Part shown: piece after piece, positions 44,679 to 52,898 of the stretch
Position numbering within the stretch: position 1 is the first letter of the stretch
Layout: every line of letters starts with the position of its first letter
Source: PLanc-01 sp034678485
GTDB taxonomy: Bacteria; Planctomycetota; Phycisphaerae; Sedimentisphaerales; Anaerobacaceae
Reading direction: 5' to 3'
Length of the DNA stretch: 64,000 nucleotides
Assembly (NCBI GenBank): GCA_034678485.1
Contig: JAXDBU010000140.1
Span: 1-64,000, forward strand
Position numbers and translations under genes: made by a program
The notes under the pieces: generated by a model
What the model saw: the letters and a program-made list of their open reading frames with translations, nothing else
Database searches by the model: none
What the model was told of the DNA's origin: nothing

Positions 44679-45937
44679 CGACGTTCCCCTAACGCAGCCA
44701 CTTCGATTCTACGATCCGTCGCGACTTCCTCGCCGACGAGGATCGGGATATCCTGTGCCCGGCTGTCGGTCAGCGGCACGCGGGCCGCCCGCCCGTAAAG
44801 CCCACACGCCTTGCCGCCCACGACGAATACACCGAGACAGGGATACAGGTTCTCCCCTTCCGCCTCGGCCGGCACAGCGACGAAACGCCTCTGAGCGACC
44901 CAGAACCGGCGGTGCTTCGTCGCGGTTCGGGCAATCTCATGCCACTCCTTGTCGGGCGTCACTCCGCGGATGCCGATCCACTCGCCGACGCGTCCCAGAG
45001 CGGGCTTGAGGACCCATTCCTCGCTGTTTCGCCAATCGACCTCGCGAGGATCGCACGTCCGGGGCAGCAGTGCCCGCCAGGTGGGCAGGCTCGTCCGCAG
45101 ACGATCCCAGACCAGCGGAAACCTCTTGCTCTGAGGGATCAGGGAGTAACCGGGATTGCTTAGCGGCGTGCCCCCGCCGTGGAAGAACCGCTCCCAGGCA
45201 TGCCCTCGCGGGATATTGGGCAGCCACTCGGCCGGGAAGAACCGGATGATCCCGTCGAACGCCCGCCCGCCATCGACCGGCACTGCAGTTCCCCCGATCC
45301 AGAACAGGTCTGAAGGGCTGACCAGGACCGGCTCAAGTCCCTCGGCCGCGAATCTCTCGGCCAGAAACACCATCACCTGCCGGTCGTCCGTGTAGGCGGT
45401 CGCGTGCACGAACGCGATGCACGTGCCCCGGCCGAGAGAGGACGCCACCTCTTTCGCGTACAGCTCGCCGACATCGGGCGCAGCGAGCGTCCCGGGGTAG
45501 CACTCTCGCGCCAGTCGGGCAAACGCACACGACTCGATGAAGCCGCCGGGCACATCCGCATTCGCCTCCGAGATCCGCCAGCCTTCTTCCGTGAAATGAA
45601 AGTCGAATCGCATGACCCTGGCCACGGCCTTCGAGGGCACCCTGTGGGCGGTCCGCGTGCAGGCCTTCTGCAATCGCCGGCCAAGCCCGAGCATCCTGCA
45701 CAACTCGGGACGATCCATGATCTCTTCTTCTGCGGCCAGCGCCTCCGCGTACAGTTGCTCCGATTGGCGGCGCAACTGGTCCCAGGCATCCGCGTCGAGG
45801 ATCAGACAGCGTCGTCCGATCGACGCGACGTCCTCGAACTGGCTGTCCCACTTGTGATGGTCGAAGATCAGGCTCAGGCGAATCTCTCGGAACTGAGCGT
45901 CGGGGATCGGGGCCGGAATGGTCCACGGCGGATTCAC
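44675..45937 (-). CDS. Glutathionylspermidine synthase-like ATP-grasp amidoligase
   Basis: A 420-residue protein of the GspS/YjfC/YgiC ATP-grasp type, which form amide bonds between a carboxylate and an amine. ARVMRFDFHFTEEGWRISEANADVPGG carries the E-x-N motif, a pre-ATP-grasp region with GTCIAFVHATAYTDDRQ follows, and EWVLKPALGRVGEWIGI is the ATP-binding lysine strand. No N-terminal amidase domain is present, unlike bifunctional E. coli Gsp. The start is GTG at 45937, overlapping the stop of the membrane gene as GTGA; an ATG at 45970 is also in frame. Substrates are unknown. Confidence 0.82.
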   Translation of the reverse strand: MNPPWTIPAPIPDAQFREIRLSLIFDHHKWDSQFEDVASIGRRCLILDADAWDQLRRQSEQLYAEALAAEEEIMDRPELCRMLGLGRRLQKACTRTAHRVPSKAVARVMRFDFHFTEEGWRISEANADVPGGFIESCAFARLARECYPGTLAAPDVGELYAKEVASSLGRGTCIAFVHATAYTDDRQVMVFLAERFAAEGLEPVLVSPSDLFWIGGTAVPVDGGRAFDGIIRFFPAEWLPNIPRGHAWERFFHGGGTPLSNPGYSLIPQSKRFPLVWDRLRTSLPTWRALLPRTCDPREVDWRNSEEWVLKPALGRVGEWIGIRGVTPDKEWHEIARTATKHRRFWVAQRRFVAVPAEAEGENLYPCLGVFVVGGKACGLYGRAARVPLTDSRAQDIPILVGEEVATDRRIEVAALGERR

Positions 45938-46728
45938 GGCTGCCCCTGCCAGACGAAGACGTAAAGACATGCCACGGCCAGATAGACCGCTGCGACAAAC
46001 ACTCCGCCCAGGGGGCCTTCCTCGTGGGCATCCGTGTCCGAGAGGCGTAGTCGCTCGACGAGCACTGCCAGAACCGCCAGGGGCAGAACGGGCCATCCGA
46101 CTGCAACGAGGTCCTGAACGGTGGCCTGTGCCGAAACCCAGTCGCCCGCAGCCGCCCGGCCCAGGATCATGCCGGTCGCGGCCAGAAATCCGCCCAGGCG
46201 AAGCCCGGCGCCGCCCAACCGACCGACGGTAACCGATTCGCTGACGCCTGTGAGCCACTCGACCAGTGCCCAGAGTCCGAAGAAGGCCAGAGTGGACAAT
46301 CCCGCACTGAAGACCACGACCCACCACCCAGGCCCATTGCCGATATTGGCCCCGGCGAAGCAGAACGTAATGCCCGCCAGCGCCCCTGCGATCACCAAGG
46401 CCGCCGGGAGGTTCTGACGCTCAATCACGTCGTCTCGCTGGCTGATGCCGAAAAGCCCAAGCCAATGCGTGCAGGATCCCACCCAGGCCGCTCCCATCAC
46501 CGCGTAAAACGCCAGGTAGATCGCGCTGTGGCGAACGTCGTCGGCCGCCCACAGCCGCAGGACCGCCAAAAGCACCGCGAGGCAGGCGACCGGCGCCAGC
46601 ACGAAGACCGACCGGGCGGCGTTTCGAATCGCCAAGACGCTGACCCGCGTACCGGCATACCACCGCAGCCAAGCCAACGCCGCCGCGCCGATCGACACGA
46701 CCAAGACCATGACCTCGTCGCCAGACAT
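45934..46728 (-). CDS. DUF350/YjfL-like polytopic membrane protein
   Basis: A 264-residue protein with about eight membrane helices. The segment from IERQNLPAALVIAGALAGITFCFAG to AGLRLGGFLAATGMILGRAA resembles DUF350 (YjfL): an E-x-x-N-x-A-x-A helix start followed by Gly-rich helices. In E. coli yjfL lies next to yjfC, a relative of the ligase gene here, so the pairing is a known association. The ATG at 46728 has AGGGGG upstream; longer in-frame starts lack a good site. It is the first gene of the minus-strand run. The 250 bases before it hold only the opposite-strand tRNA promoter. Confidence 0.72.
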   Translation of the reverse strand: MSGDEVMVLVVSIGAAALAWLRWYAGTRVSVLAIRNAARSVFVLAPVACLAVLLAVLRLWAADDVRHSAIYLAFYAVMGAAWVGSCTHWLGLFGISQRDDVIERQNLPAALVIAGALAGITFCFAGANIGNGPGWWVVVFSAGLSTLAFFGLWALVEWLTGVSESVTVGRLGGAGLRLGGFLAATGMILGRAAAGDWVSAQATVQDLVAVGWPVLPLAVLAVLVERLRLSDTDAHEEGPLGGVFVAAVYLAVACLYVFVWQGQP

Positions 46729-46885
46729 TGCTGCCCCCTGCGCCCACTCGAACGGAATTGTGAAGGCGGGCACAACTCGCAAATCCCAGCCCTCGAGGCG
46801 TCCAGCAACCTGGTTATCCCAGGGCACGGACACGATGCCAGGAATCATACTCCCTACAAATGTAAAATAGGAGGGAAAAAATTGC

Positions 46886-46915
46886 TTGCCTGCGCGCGAC
46901 AGGGTGTGGTAACAT
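46886..46915 (+). promoter_or_regulatory. Possible promoter of tRNA-Ala
   Basis: TTGCCT (46886-46891), 18-base spacer, TAACAT (46910-46915), about 63 bases before the tRNA. Confidence 0.35.
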
Positions 46916-46978
46916 GGAAATGGTTCGTTGGCGCCTGCGCTATTGTTGTCTCTGCGCGGCCGACGGCGTTGGAACAAC

Positions 46979-47051
<73 letters not shown>

Positions 47052-47163
47052 TCCTTCACAAGTGCCTGATTCGCAATGACCTGCGATCGGTCAGTTACTT
47101 GTCACTCCGCTTGGTTCATTTATTGGTCGGCAGGGCAGAGTCTATGCGCTCGCAGCGTGCCCA

Positions 47164-47241
47164 CGCAGGGCAAATGCGCCGCTCGCCCCAGACAAGTCGT
47201 GCGGCTCCCCCCGGTCTGCGCGGGGGGAGCCTGGCCCTGCG
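47164..47241 (+). other. Long interrupted hairpin between tRNA-Ala and the PEP-CTERM gene
   Basis: GGCTCCCCCC (47203-47212) pairs with GGGGGGAGCC (47222-47231), and outside it GCAGGGC (47165-47171) pairs with GCCCTGC (47234-47240). No T run follows. The rest of 47052-47415 shows nothing else. Confidence 0.45.
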
Positions 47242-47415
47242 ACCAGACGCATCACGATATCACCATGAGTGGGCCGCTTACCCACGTCCGAAGGGAAGCC
47301 AAGAAGGTCTGGGGCGCCTTGGGATACCGGCGCGGCACGGCCTATAGAAGATCGGCGTCCATCAGAGGCATAGTCATTGCGGTACTTGCTACAGCAGGTC
47401 TTGAAGGAGATAACC

Positions 47416-48219
47416 ATGAAGAATGGAAGAGTTCTGGTGACCATTGGGATGATGTGTGCATTTCTCGCGCCTCTCGACGCACAGGCAGGCTTTTCCATAA
47501 CCATCGTGAGTGAGAGCTACCACGTCTCGGGAAGCGTGGGGTATTGGAATCCCGTGCCTGGGCGCCTGCCGGATGGGCCCGACAGCTACTCCATAACGTC
47601 CTCAACACAGCCTGTTTTCGGCGAGATGACACAGAACTACGCTTACGATCCCGTCTACAGTGAGATCACCGGCTCCTTTCAGTATTATCAGTTTGATCCT
47701 GATGGCGAGTACCAGATGCACATCCGGAGTCGAGCTACATGCGGCTCATATGGAGACAGTATTGTGTTCTCGGCTTCACAACAGAGTTTCTGCCCCCTCT
47801 GTTCGGGCCCAGGGACGACTGGACTGGTGGGCGACGCATACGCATCTCTGGTAGTTGATTTCACAATCGAGGGTTTGAGCGGCCCTCTGGACATCTATGC
47901 AGATCGCTACTGGGAGAGACCTGATGCGGAGTATGCCTGGGCGTGCGCGAGCTTGACGGACCTGACAAGTGGGGAGGTATGGACTCTGCTGGACCTCGAC
48001 TATTGGTCTCACCCTCCGTTGGCACATGCGGCGTTTTCAATCCCCATCAACGAAGACCACATCTACCGCCTGAGCATAAGCGCGTATCCGCTTGAGGACC
48101 ACGGGTCCGGCGTGTACGTCCGTCTCGGTGAGAATCTCGTTCCCACACCGAGCGCTGTCCTGATCGGTGCGCTGGGCGCGGGTCTTGTCGGCTGGCTTCG
48201 AAGGCACAGAACGCTTTAG
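47416..48219 (+). CDS. PEP-CTERM-type sorted extracellular protein
   Basis: A 267-residue protein with a signal peptide (to about residue 25, LDAQA), a Tyr/Ser/Gly-rich beta-type body with a CPLC pair, and a C-terminal sorting signal: VPTPSAVLIGALGAGLVGWLRRH, i.e. a VPTP motif, a membrane helix and a basic tail. This is the planctomycete variant of PEP-CTERM, recognised by an exosortase, usually in exopolysaccharide-producing bacteria. The ATG at 47416 follows AAGGAG. No known enzymatic domain is seen. No exosortase lies in the window. Confidence 0.8.
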   Translation: MKNGRVLVTIGMMCAFLAPLDAQAGFSITIVSESYHVSGSVGYWNPVPGRLPDGPDSYSITSSTQPVFGEMTQNYAYDPVYSEITGSFQYYQFDPDGEYQMHIRSRATCGSYGDSIVFSASQQSFCPLCSGPGTTGLVGDAYASLVVDFTIEGLSGPLDIYADRYWERPDAEYAWACASLTDLTSGEVWTLLDLDYWSHPPLAHAAFSIPINEDHIYRLSISAYPLEDHGSGVYVRLGENLVPTPSAVLIGALGAGLVGWLRRHRTL

Positions 48220-48324
48220 GCAGTAGGAAACGAAGGAACACGCGGAACGCGAGAATCATCGAGGCGAGCCATGTACGCACGCCCCGTTCCGTCGTGCTGC
48301 GGGGAGTCACACGACATCCCCCGG

Positions 48325-50343
48325 TCATTTGGCATACGCATACCACGCGACGCCTTCGTAGGCCCAGACGTGTGATTGCCCGGCGACGAGACTGTTCTTT
48401 TCGCCCTCATCGATCGTATAGAAATGGGTCGCCAGCGAGTCGGACCAGAACCGATAGACCGCTTTGGCATCCGCCGGGTGTCCCTCTTGCGGATAGGCAT
48501 ACCAGGCGACTCCCTGGTCTTCCCAGGCGCCGGGATTCTTCGCGAGAACCGCGTCCTTCTCGGCCGGATCGATCGTATAGAACCAGCTCTGCATAGCCTG
48601 AGACCACAACCGATACACAGGCAGTGCGCCGCCGGCGTGTCGGTCGTCGCAGTGGGCGTAGAAGACAGTGCCTTCATCGACCCATTGCCCCGGGTAGCGA
48701 AGAACCAGCTCGTCTCGCCGGCGTTTATCGATCGTGTACAGATGCCTCTGCTTCTGCGGCGACCAGAAGCGGTAGACCGCGGACAGTTCCGAGCCGCCTA
48801 CCCCGAGAAACCGATAGACTCCGCCGTCGGGAAGCTCGGCAACCGGCTCGAGCCGCCACCGCGAAGCCAGCTCGCGCAAATCGTACTGATAAGGCCAACA
48901 CAGATTGTGCGACCAGACGACGTAGTTCGCCTGCGACGTCGTCATTTCCCGCGAGAACTCCGCGATATCCATGTAGTGATGAGGCGTTGTCTTCGCGCGG
49001 GTCTCCGTCAGCAGATAGAGCGCGTCGGAGACATTGCTGTAGACAGTCCCGTCCAATGGGTTCTGATGGAGCCAGTCGATGAGAGGCGACTGCCGCCACA
49101 GACGGGAGCCGTATCCCCCTGCTCCGTCCCGCATGGCCCGCCGGATCGTCCGGCGCGCGTCGTGGAGAGGGTGAAGCAGCAGAAAGGCCATCAGCACGAG
49201 CCCCAGCGCCTCGACCCACCGCCGGCCGCCGGACCACCTCGCGACCCGCCGGAACACTTCTTCGACCGCGACGAACACAAGCAGCATGACGAACACATAC
49301 ACAGGCGCCATATGGCGCAGCTCCAGGTTCCAGGAAAGCCCCGCTCCGGAACAGGTGATGAAACCTGTGTAGACCACCGCGAACAACCCCGCCGACCAGA
49401 GGGGCGCCGCTCTGCGACTCCACTGCTCGCTGGGCTTCCAATGGGAAATGACGACTGCCGCTCCGGTCGTCAGCAGAACCACGCCCGCGACAGCCGCACC
49501 GAGGACGCGGGGAGGAGTCCTTCTGGAGAACCAGCCGGCCATCATGTCAAGGGCGCCGAGGAGAGGTCGTCCTATCTCGGCGATGGAACGCCAGCTCATG
49601 TGGTGAAAACCGGTGGTCTGTCCCATCCCCATCAACAGGTAATTCCGCAGAAACCACAGCGCGAGCGGCGTGCTGGAGAGCAAACCGAAAATCACTGTGT
49701 ACTTGAACCGGTCCCGAACAGGGGCCGCCGGCATGACCACGAGGATCGCGACGGCGCCGGTCACGATGAAGCTGAGACCTGCGTATCGTTGAAGACAGGC
49801 AAGAGCCGCGAGGGCGGAGAGCATCAGCAGCGAAGTCCAACTCGTCGTCTGCGAGAATCTCGCCAGGCACAACACGAACAGAACCGCCAACAGAATGAAC
49901 ACCGGCTCGGACCAGGCCATGCTCGAGACCACCAGCAACGGAGTCGAGAGCAGGACGGACAACGTGCCCAGCGCAGCGGCGCCCCTGTGAACCGTGCATT
50001 GGGTAAACAGACAGCCCGCAAAGCACACGATCCCGCCGAAGGCCAGTGCGTTCAGCCATCTGGCAGCGGTCACAGGTCCAACGCCCGCCAGGCCGGGGAT
50101 CGCCAGCAGCGTCGGCAACAAAGGCGGCCAATGCGTGCAGATCGTACCGTCGAAGTGCAGATACCCCTGGCCGGCCGGCAGGCTCCGTGCTGCCGATACG
50201 TAGTTGGCCGAGTCCGGAGTCAGACCGACGCCATACCGCTGGGTGCACAGCAGCACGAGGCCAACGCCGACAAGGCCCAGCAAGGCCGAGACAGCATACG
50301 CCCCGACCTTGGGTTCACGACTAACGACCGCGCACGACTGCAC
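48325..50343 (-). CDS. GT-C membrane glycosyltransferase fused to three DUF5648-like repeats
   Basis: A 672-residue protein. Residues 1-400 are a polytopic membrane part of the GT-C/PMT (ArnT-like) type, with the catalytic-loop Asp in GLTPDSANYVSAARSLPAGQGY and HWPPLLPTLLAIPGL. After a short periplasmic linker, residues about 525-672 hold three tandem repeats of about 48 residues, each YRxWSxxxxxHxYTIDxxEKD...PGxWxxxGVAxYAY, like DUF5648. That repeat occurs in secreted proteins and probably binds a surface ligand. The start is GTG at 50343 with AGAGG upstream. No other glycan genes are adjacent. Confidence 0.82.
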   Translation of the reverse strand: MQSCAVVSREPKVGAYAVSALLGLVGVGLVLLCTQRYGVGLTPDSANYVSAARSLPAGQGYLHFDGTICTHWPPLLPTLLAIPGLAGVGPVTAARWLNALAFGGIVCFAGCLFTQCTVHRGAAALGTLSVLLSTPLLVVSSMAWSEPVFILLAVLFVLCLARFSQTTSWTSLLMLSALAALACLQRYAGLSFIVTGAVAILVVMPAAPVRDRFKYTVIFGLLSSTPLALWFLRNYLLMGMGQTTGFHHMSWRSIAEIGRPLLGALDMMAGWFSRRTPPRVLGAAVAGVVLLTTGAAVVISHWKPSEQWSRRAAPLWSAGLFAVVYTGFITCSGAGLSWNLELRHMAPVYVFVMLLVFVAVEEVFRRVARWSGGRRWVEALGLVLMAFLLLHPLHDARRTIRRAMRDGAGGYGSRLWRQSPLIDWLHQNPLDGTVYSNVSDALYLLTETRAKTTPHHYMDIAEFSREMTTSQANYVVWSHNLCWPYQYDLRELASRWRLEPVAELPDGGVYRFLGVGGSELSAVYRFWSPQKQRHLYTIDKRRRDELVLRYPGQWVDEGTVFYAHCDDRHAGGALPVYRLWSQAMQSWFYTIDPAEKDAVLAKNPGAWEDQGVAWYAYPQEGHPADAKAVYRFWSDSLATHFYTIDEGEKNSLVAGQSHVWAYEGVAWYAYAK

Positions 50344-50513
50344 GTCGGACCTCTGTACAAGATTCCACTTGGCCGGCGGACTGACGCCATCGATCGGCCA
50401 TCGGCCGCCGGGGATGGCAGCGTATCATGCACGTGGTCCGCTGTAAAGTCGGCTCGTTGGAAGAAGTCGCGAGGAGGCGTTCACCGCATTCGGGTGATTG
50501 TCGTCGTATGCGA

Positions 50514-50960
50514 TCAGCGGAGATTGCCTGGCGTGTCCACTGCTCGGAACGCGCCGACGATCCTCATTTCGGCGTGGTGGATGCCCTGCTCCTGCCTGCC
50601 GAAGGAGTAGGAGAATGGCCAAGTCTCTCCCGGTGCGATGTTCTGATAGGAGGCCGGACAGAAGTGCCCCACGGCGACCAGTCGCCCGTTGGTGCCGCGA
50701 AGCGCTGCCTGAAGCTCCACGCCGCGAGCGGCCAGGCCAACGTTCTTGACCTCGCCGACAACCGAGATGCTGCCATAGTCATCGCGGAGGGCACGGAAGT
50801 AGAGCACCGCGAATCCATCCTGCTGAAGGCACGGGCGGGAAGCCGAAGCCGGTTTGCCGGACGGGCTGGAGGCATTCCCCTCTTGCGACGTACTTGCACA
50901 GCCGCAGGTGAGATGCGAAAGAGCCGCCAACAACACGATGACAAAGGTTCTGCCCATCAT
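50514..50960 (-). CDS. Lipoprotein with FxLYD-like domain
   Basis: A 148-residue exported protein: signal peptide with a lipobox ending in Cys (LTCGC), a Ser/Pro linker and one beta-sandwich domain with ISVVGEVKNVGLAARGVELQAALRGTNG and IAPGETWPFSYSF, the FxLYD pattern. Its role is unknown. Two adjacent ATG codons at 50960 and 50957 are both possible. It is 170 bases upstream of the glycosyltransferase gene on the same strand and could be co-transcribed with it. Confidence 0.7.
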   Translation of the reverse strand: MMGRTFVIVLLAALSHLTCGCASTSQEGNASSPSGKPASASRPCLQQDGFAVLYFRALRDDYGSISVVGEVKNVGLAARGVELQAALRGTNGRLVAVGHFCPASYQNIAPGETWPFSYSFGRQEQGIHHAEMRIVGAFRAVDTPGNLR

Positions 50961-51137
50961 TCTTTCCAGAAGCAACCCCTCCCATCTACCCTATATTATG
51001 CAATTTAAGTCCATGTCTGTCAAGGTCTTATTGCCCGCGCGAGATGCCAAGGAGCCATGCGAGTGCGCCCCGCGGCGTACGCCCCATAAAAAAACTATCC
51101 GTTCCGTGCCAAATTTGACCAAGCAGAATAAAAAACC

Positions 51138-51166
51138 TTGATCGGCATCTTATGGGGCAGTACAAT
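51138..51166 (+). promoter_or_regulatory. Promoter of pseudopilin copy 3
   Basis: TTGATC (51138-51143), 17-base spacer, TACAAT (51161-51166): the same -10 and spacing as the promoters of copies 1 and 2. The leader contains GGGCCAG...CTGGCCT with an inner TTCC/GGAA stem at about 51206-51235. Confidence 0.6.
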
Positions 51167-51322
51167 GAAGCTGAATCGGGTCTGGGTAGAATCGGAAAAA
51201 GGGCCAGTTCCTATGGAACAATCTGGCCTTGAAACGTGTCTTGCATCAGGATCAATCGCAGAACAAATCGAATCCGCATAAGAAAGCGGATTCGTGGGTT
51301 TACCGTGGTATAGGAGCCAATC

Positions 51323-52174
51323 ATGAGGTCGAAGAGAGGGTTTACACTGATCGAGTTGTTGGTCGTGATCGCCGTGATTGCTATCCTCATGGCCATTCTG
51401 ATGCCCGCGCTCCAGAGGGCGAGGGAACAGGGCCAGCGCGCGGTGTGCTTGAGTACGCTCAAACAACTGACACTCGCTTGGATCATGTACTACGATGAGA
51501 ACGACGGCAAGCTCGTCAACGCCGAGACCGGAAACCCACCGCCGAGCAACGGCCATGTGGCCAACGAGCCGCTTTGGTGTGGCAAGTGTTGGAGCGACAG
51601 CTACAACACGAAAGGAGGCGCGCGTCAGACTCGTCAGTTCCAGGAGGATGGCATTAAGGCGGGGATCTTCTGGCAGGGCAAGTACATCAACGAACTCGGC
51701 GCCTTTGCCTGCCCGACCGGCATGCGTGATGAGTTGCTCACTTACAACCCATTCGACGGCGTCAATGGCCTGCCGAGGCCCGGGACCTTCACCGGGAATG
51801 TCGGCACGAAGGGTCCCACCGGCAAGAAACTCTGGTGTAAGAGGCAGACCGAGATCGCAAACCCCTCCGAGAGGCTCGTCTTCATCGATGAAGGTTGGGC
51901 TACGCCCGACAGCTTCGCGACCCATTGGCAAGGCACCTGGAGGTGGTGGGATCAGCCCGTGACCCGTCATGGCGACGGCACGAACGTCTCGTACGCCGAC
52001 GGACGCGCCGACTACCGGAAGTGGAAGGGCACGACGACAGTCAAGTGGGGCAGAGAGCACGTGGGCTGGATGGCCGGCGACTGCACTCCCGAGACCGAGG
52101 AGGACTGGGACGATCTCCGCTTCGTTCACAAAGGCTGCTGGGGTCAAGTCAACCCCAGCTTCCCGGTGAAATAA
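51323..52174 (+). CDS. Type II secretion-type pseudopilin, copy 3
   Basis: A 283-residue paralogue of the proteins at 456-1259 and 1476-2294, 49 kb away. It starts MRSKRG followed by FTLIELLVVIAVIAILMAILMPALQRARE, shares LKQLTLAW.MY.DENDGKLVN and ends with HGDGTNVSYADG and a final DDLRFVHKGCWG block also seen in the other two. GGAG lies six bases before the ATG. It is a single-gene unit closed by a strong terminator. Confidence 0.87.
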   Translation: MRSKRGFTLIELLVVIAVIAILMAILMPALQRAREQGQRAVCLSTLKQLTLAWIMYYDENDGKLVNAETGNPPPSNGHVANEPLWCGKCWSDSYNTKGGARQTRQFQEDGIKAGIFWQGKYINELGAFACPTGMRDELLTYNPFDGVNGLPRPGTFTGNVGTKGPTGKKLWCKRQTEIANPSERLVFIDEGWATPDSFATHWQGTWRWWDQPVTRHGDGTNVSYADGRADYRKWKGTTTVKWGREHVGWMAGDCTPETEEDWDDLRFVHKGCWGQVNPSFPVK

Positions 52175-52205
52175 TCACCGGTCGACATGACACGGAACAC
52201 CGACC

Positions 52206-52235
52206 GAGGCGGACACAGTGTCCGCCTCTTTTTTT
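52206..52235 (+). terminator. Terminator of pseudopilin copy 3
   Basis: GAGGCGGACA (52206-52215) pairs perfectly with TGTCCGCCTC (52219-52228) around a 3-base loop, followed by seven T. Confidence 0.9.
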
Positions 52236-52653
52236 GAGGTCTTTTCATCGGTTTGCCCGCTTGGTCTCGACAAGGGGAACAGGGGTTATCGGGGTTAAGC
52301 CGGGCAGAGTATCCCTGTGGTGGAAGCTGATTCACCTGGTGGACCCGTCAGACAAGGTGGAGTGAGAAGAACAAGCCGAAATCCGAAGGACAGTCTTCTC
52401 CGCCTGGCCTGACCACCCGAATCGGTGTGATGAAAACCCCGCCGAAAAAACACTCAAGAAAACATTCCCTGTCTGCCGATGGCTTCGAGTAGACAAGTGA
52501 ATAGGTGGCTCGAAGCTATGGCCAGCAAGGTCTCCTTAGCCTGAACTTGAGTCGTTCATCTTGGGCTTTCGTATCAAGTCAGATCGCAATTCGAACGACA
52601 CACAAGAGGCGGTTAGGGACTAAAGGAAAAGAGCCACGACAGTTTCAGGGCGT

Positions 52654-52739
52654 GCCCCTGCGAAGTAGCAGACGAGTATTATAACGGATTGAGAAAAACG
52701 ATATCGAGTACTCTCGTACTGCCGTCGCAGGGGCTTTTT
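52654..52739 (+). terminator. Large terminator- or attenuator-like hairpin before the Gfo/Idh/MocA gene
   Basis: GCCCCTGCGA (52654-52663) pairs perfectly with TCGCAGGGGC (52725-52734), followed by TTTTTAT. CAGACGAGTA and TACTCTCGTACTG inside can extend the stem. No gene is found between 52236 and 52898 to be terminated, so it may end an unannotated RNA or act in the leader of the following gene. Confidence 0.5.
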
Positions 52740-52898
52740 ATCTGCGCCGCAATCCTCTCTTTCTGTCTCACCTACCCCCCCCCGCTCGATTCAATGGCAA
52801 ATACCCGTCAGGCTATTCAATACGCCGAGCGATTCGCGTATAATGGTCGCGACGTGAACGACCGGCCTGCATCAGGATCTGATTTCCGGAGGATTGTC

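Noticed and set aside
46729..46848. Longer start for the DUF350-like protein at 46848
   Set aside because: The GGAG there is only one base from the ATG, and the added 40 residues are not hydrophobic; the ATG at 46728 has a well-placed AGGGGG.
52236..52365. Short frame ending in GRVSLWWKLIHLVDPSDKVE
   Set aside because: The stretch looks protein-like, but it has no start codon of its own after the terminator and I could not match it to a family; a gene remnant is possible but unsupported.
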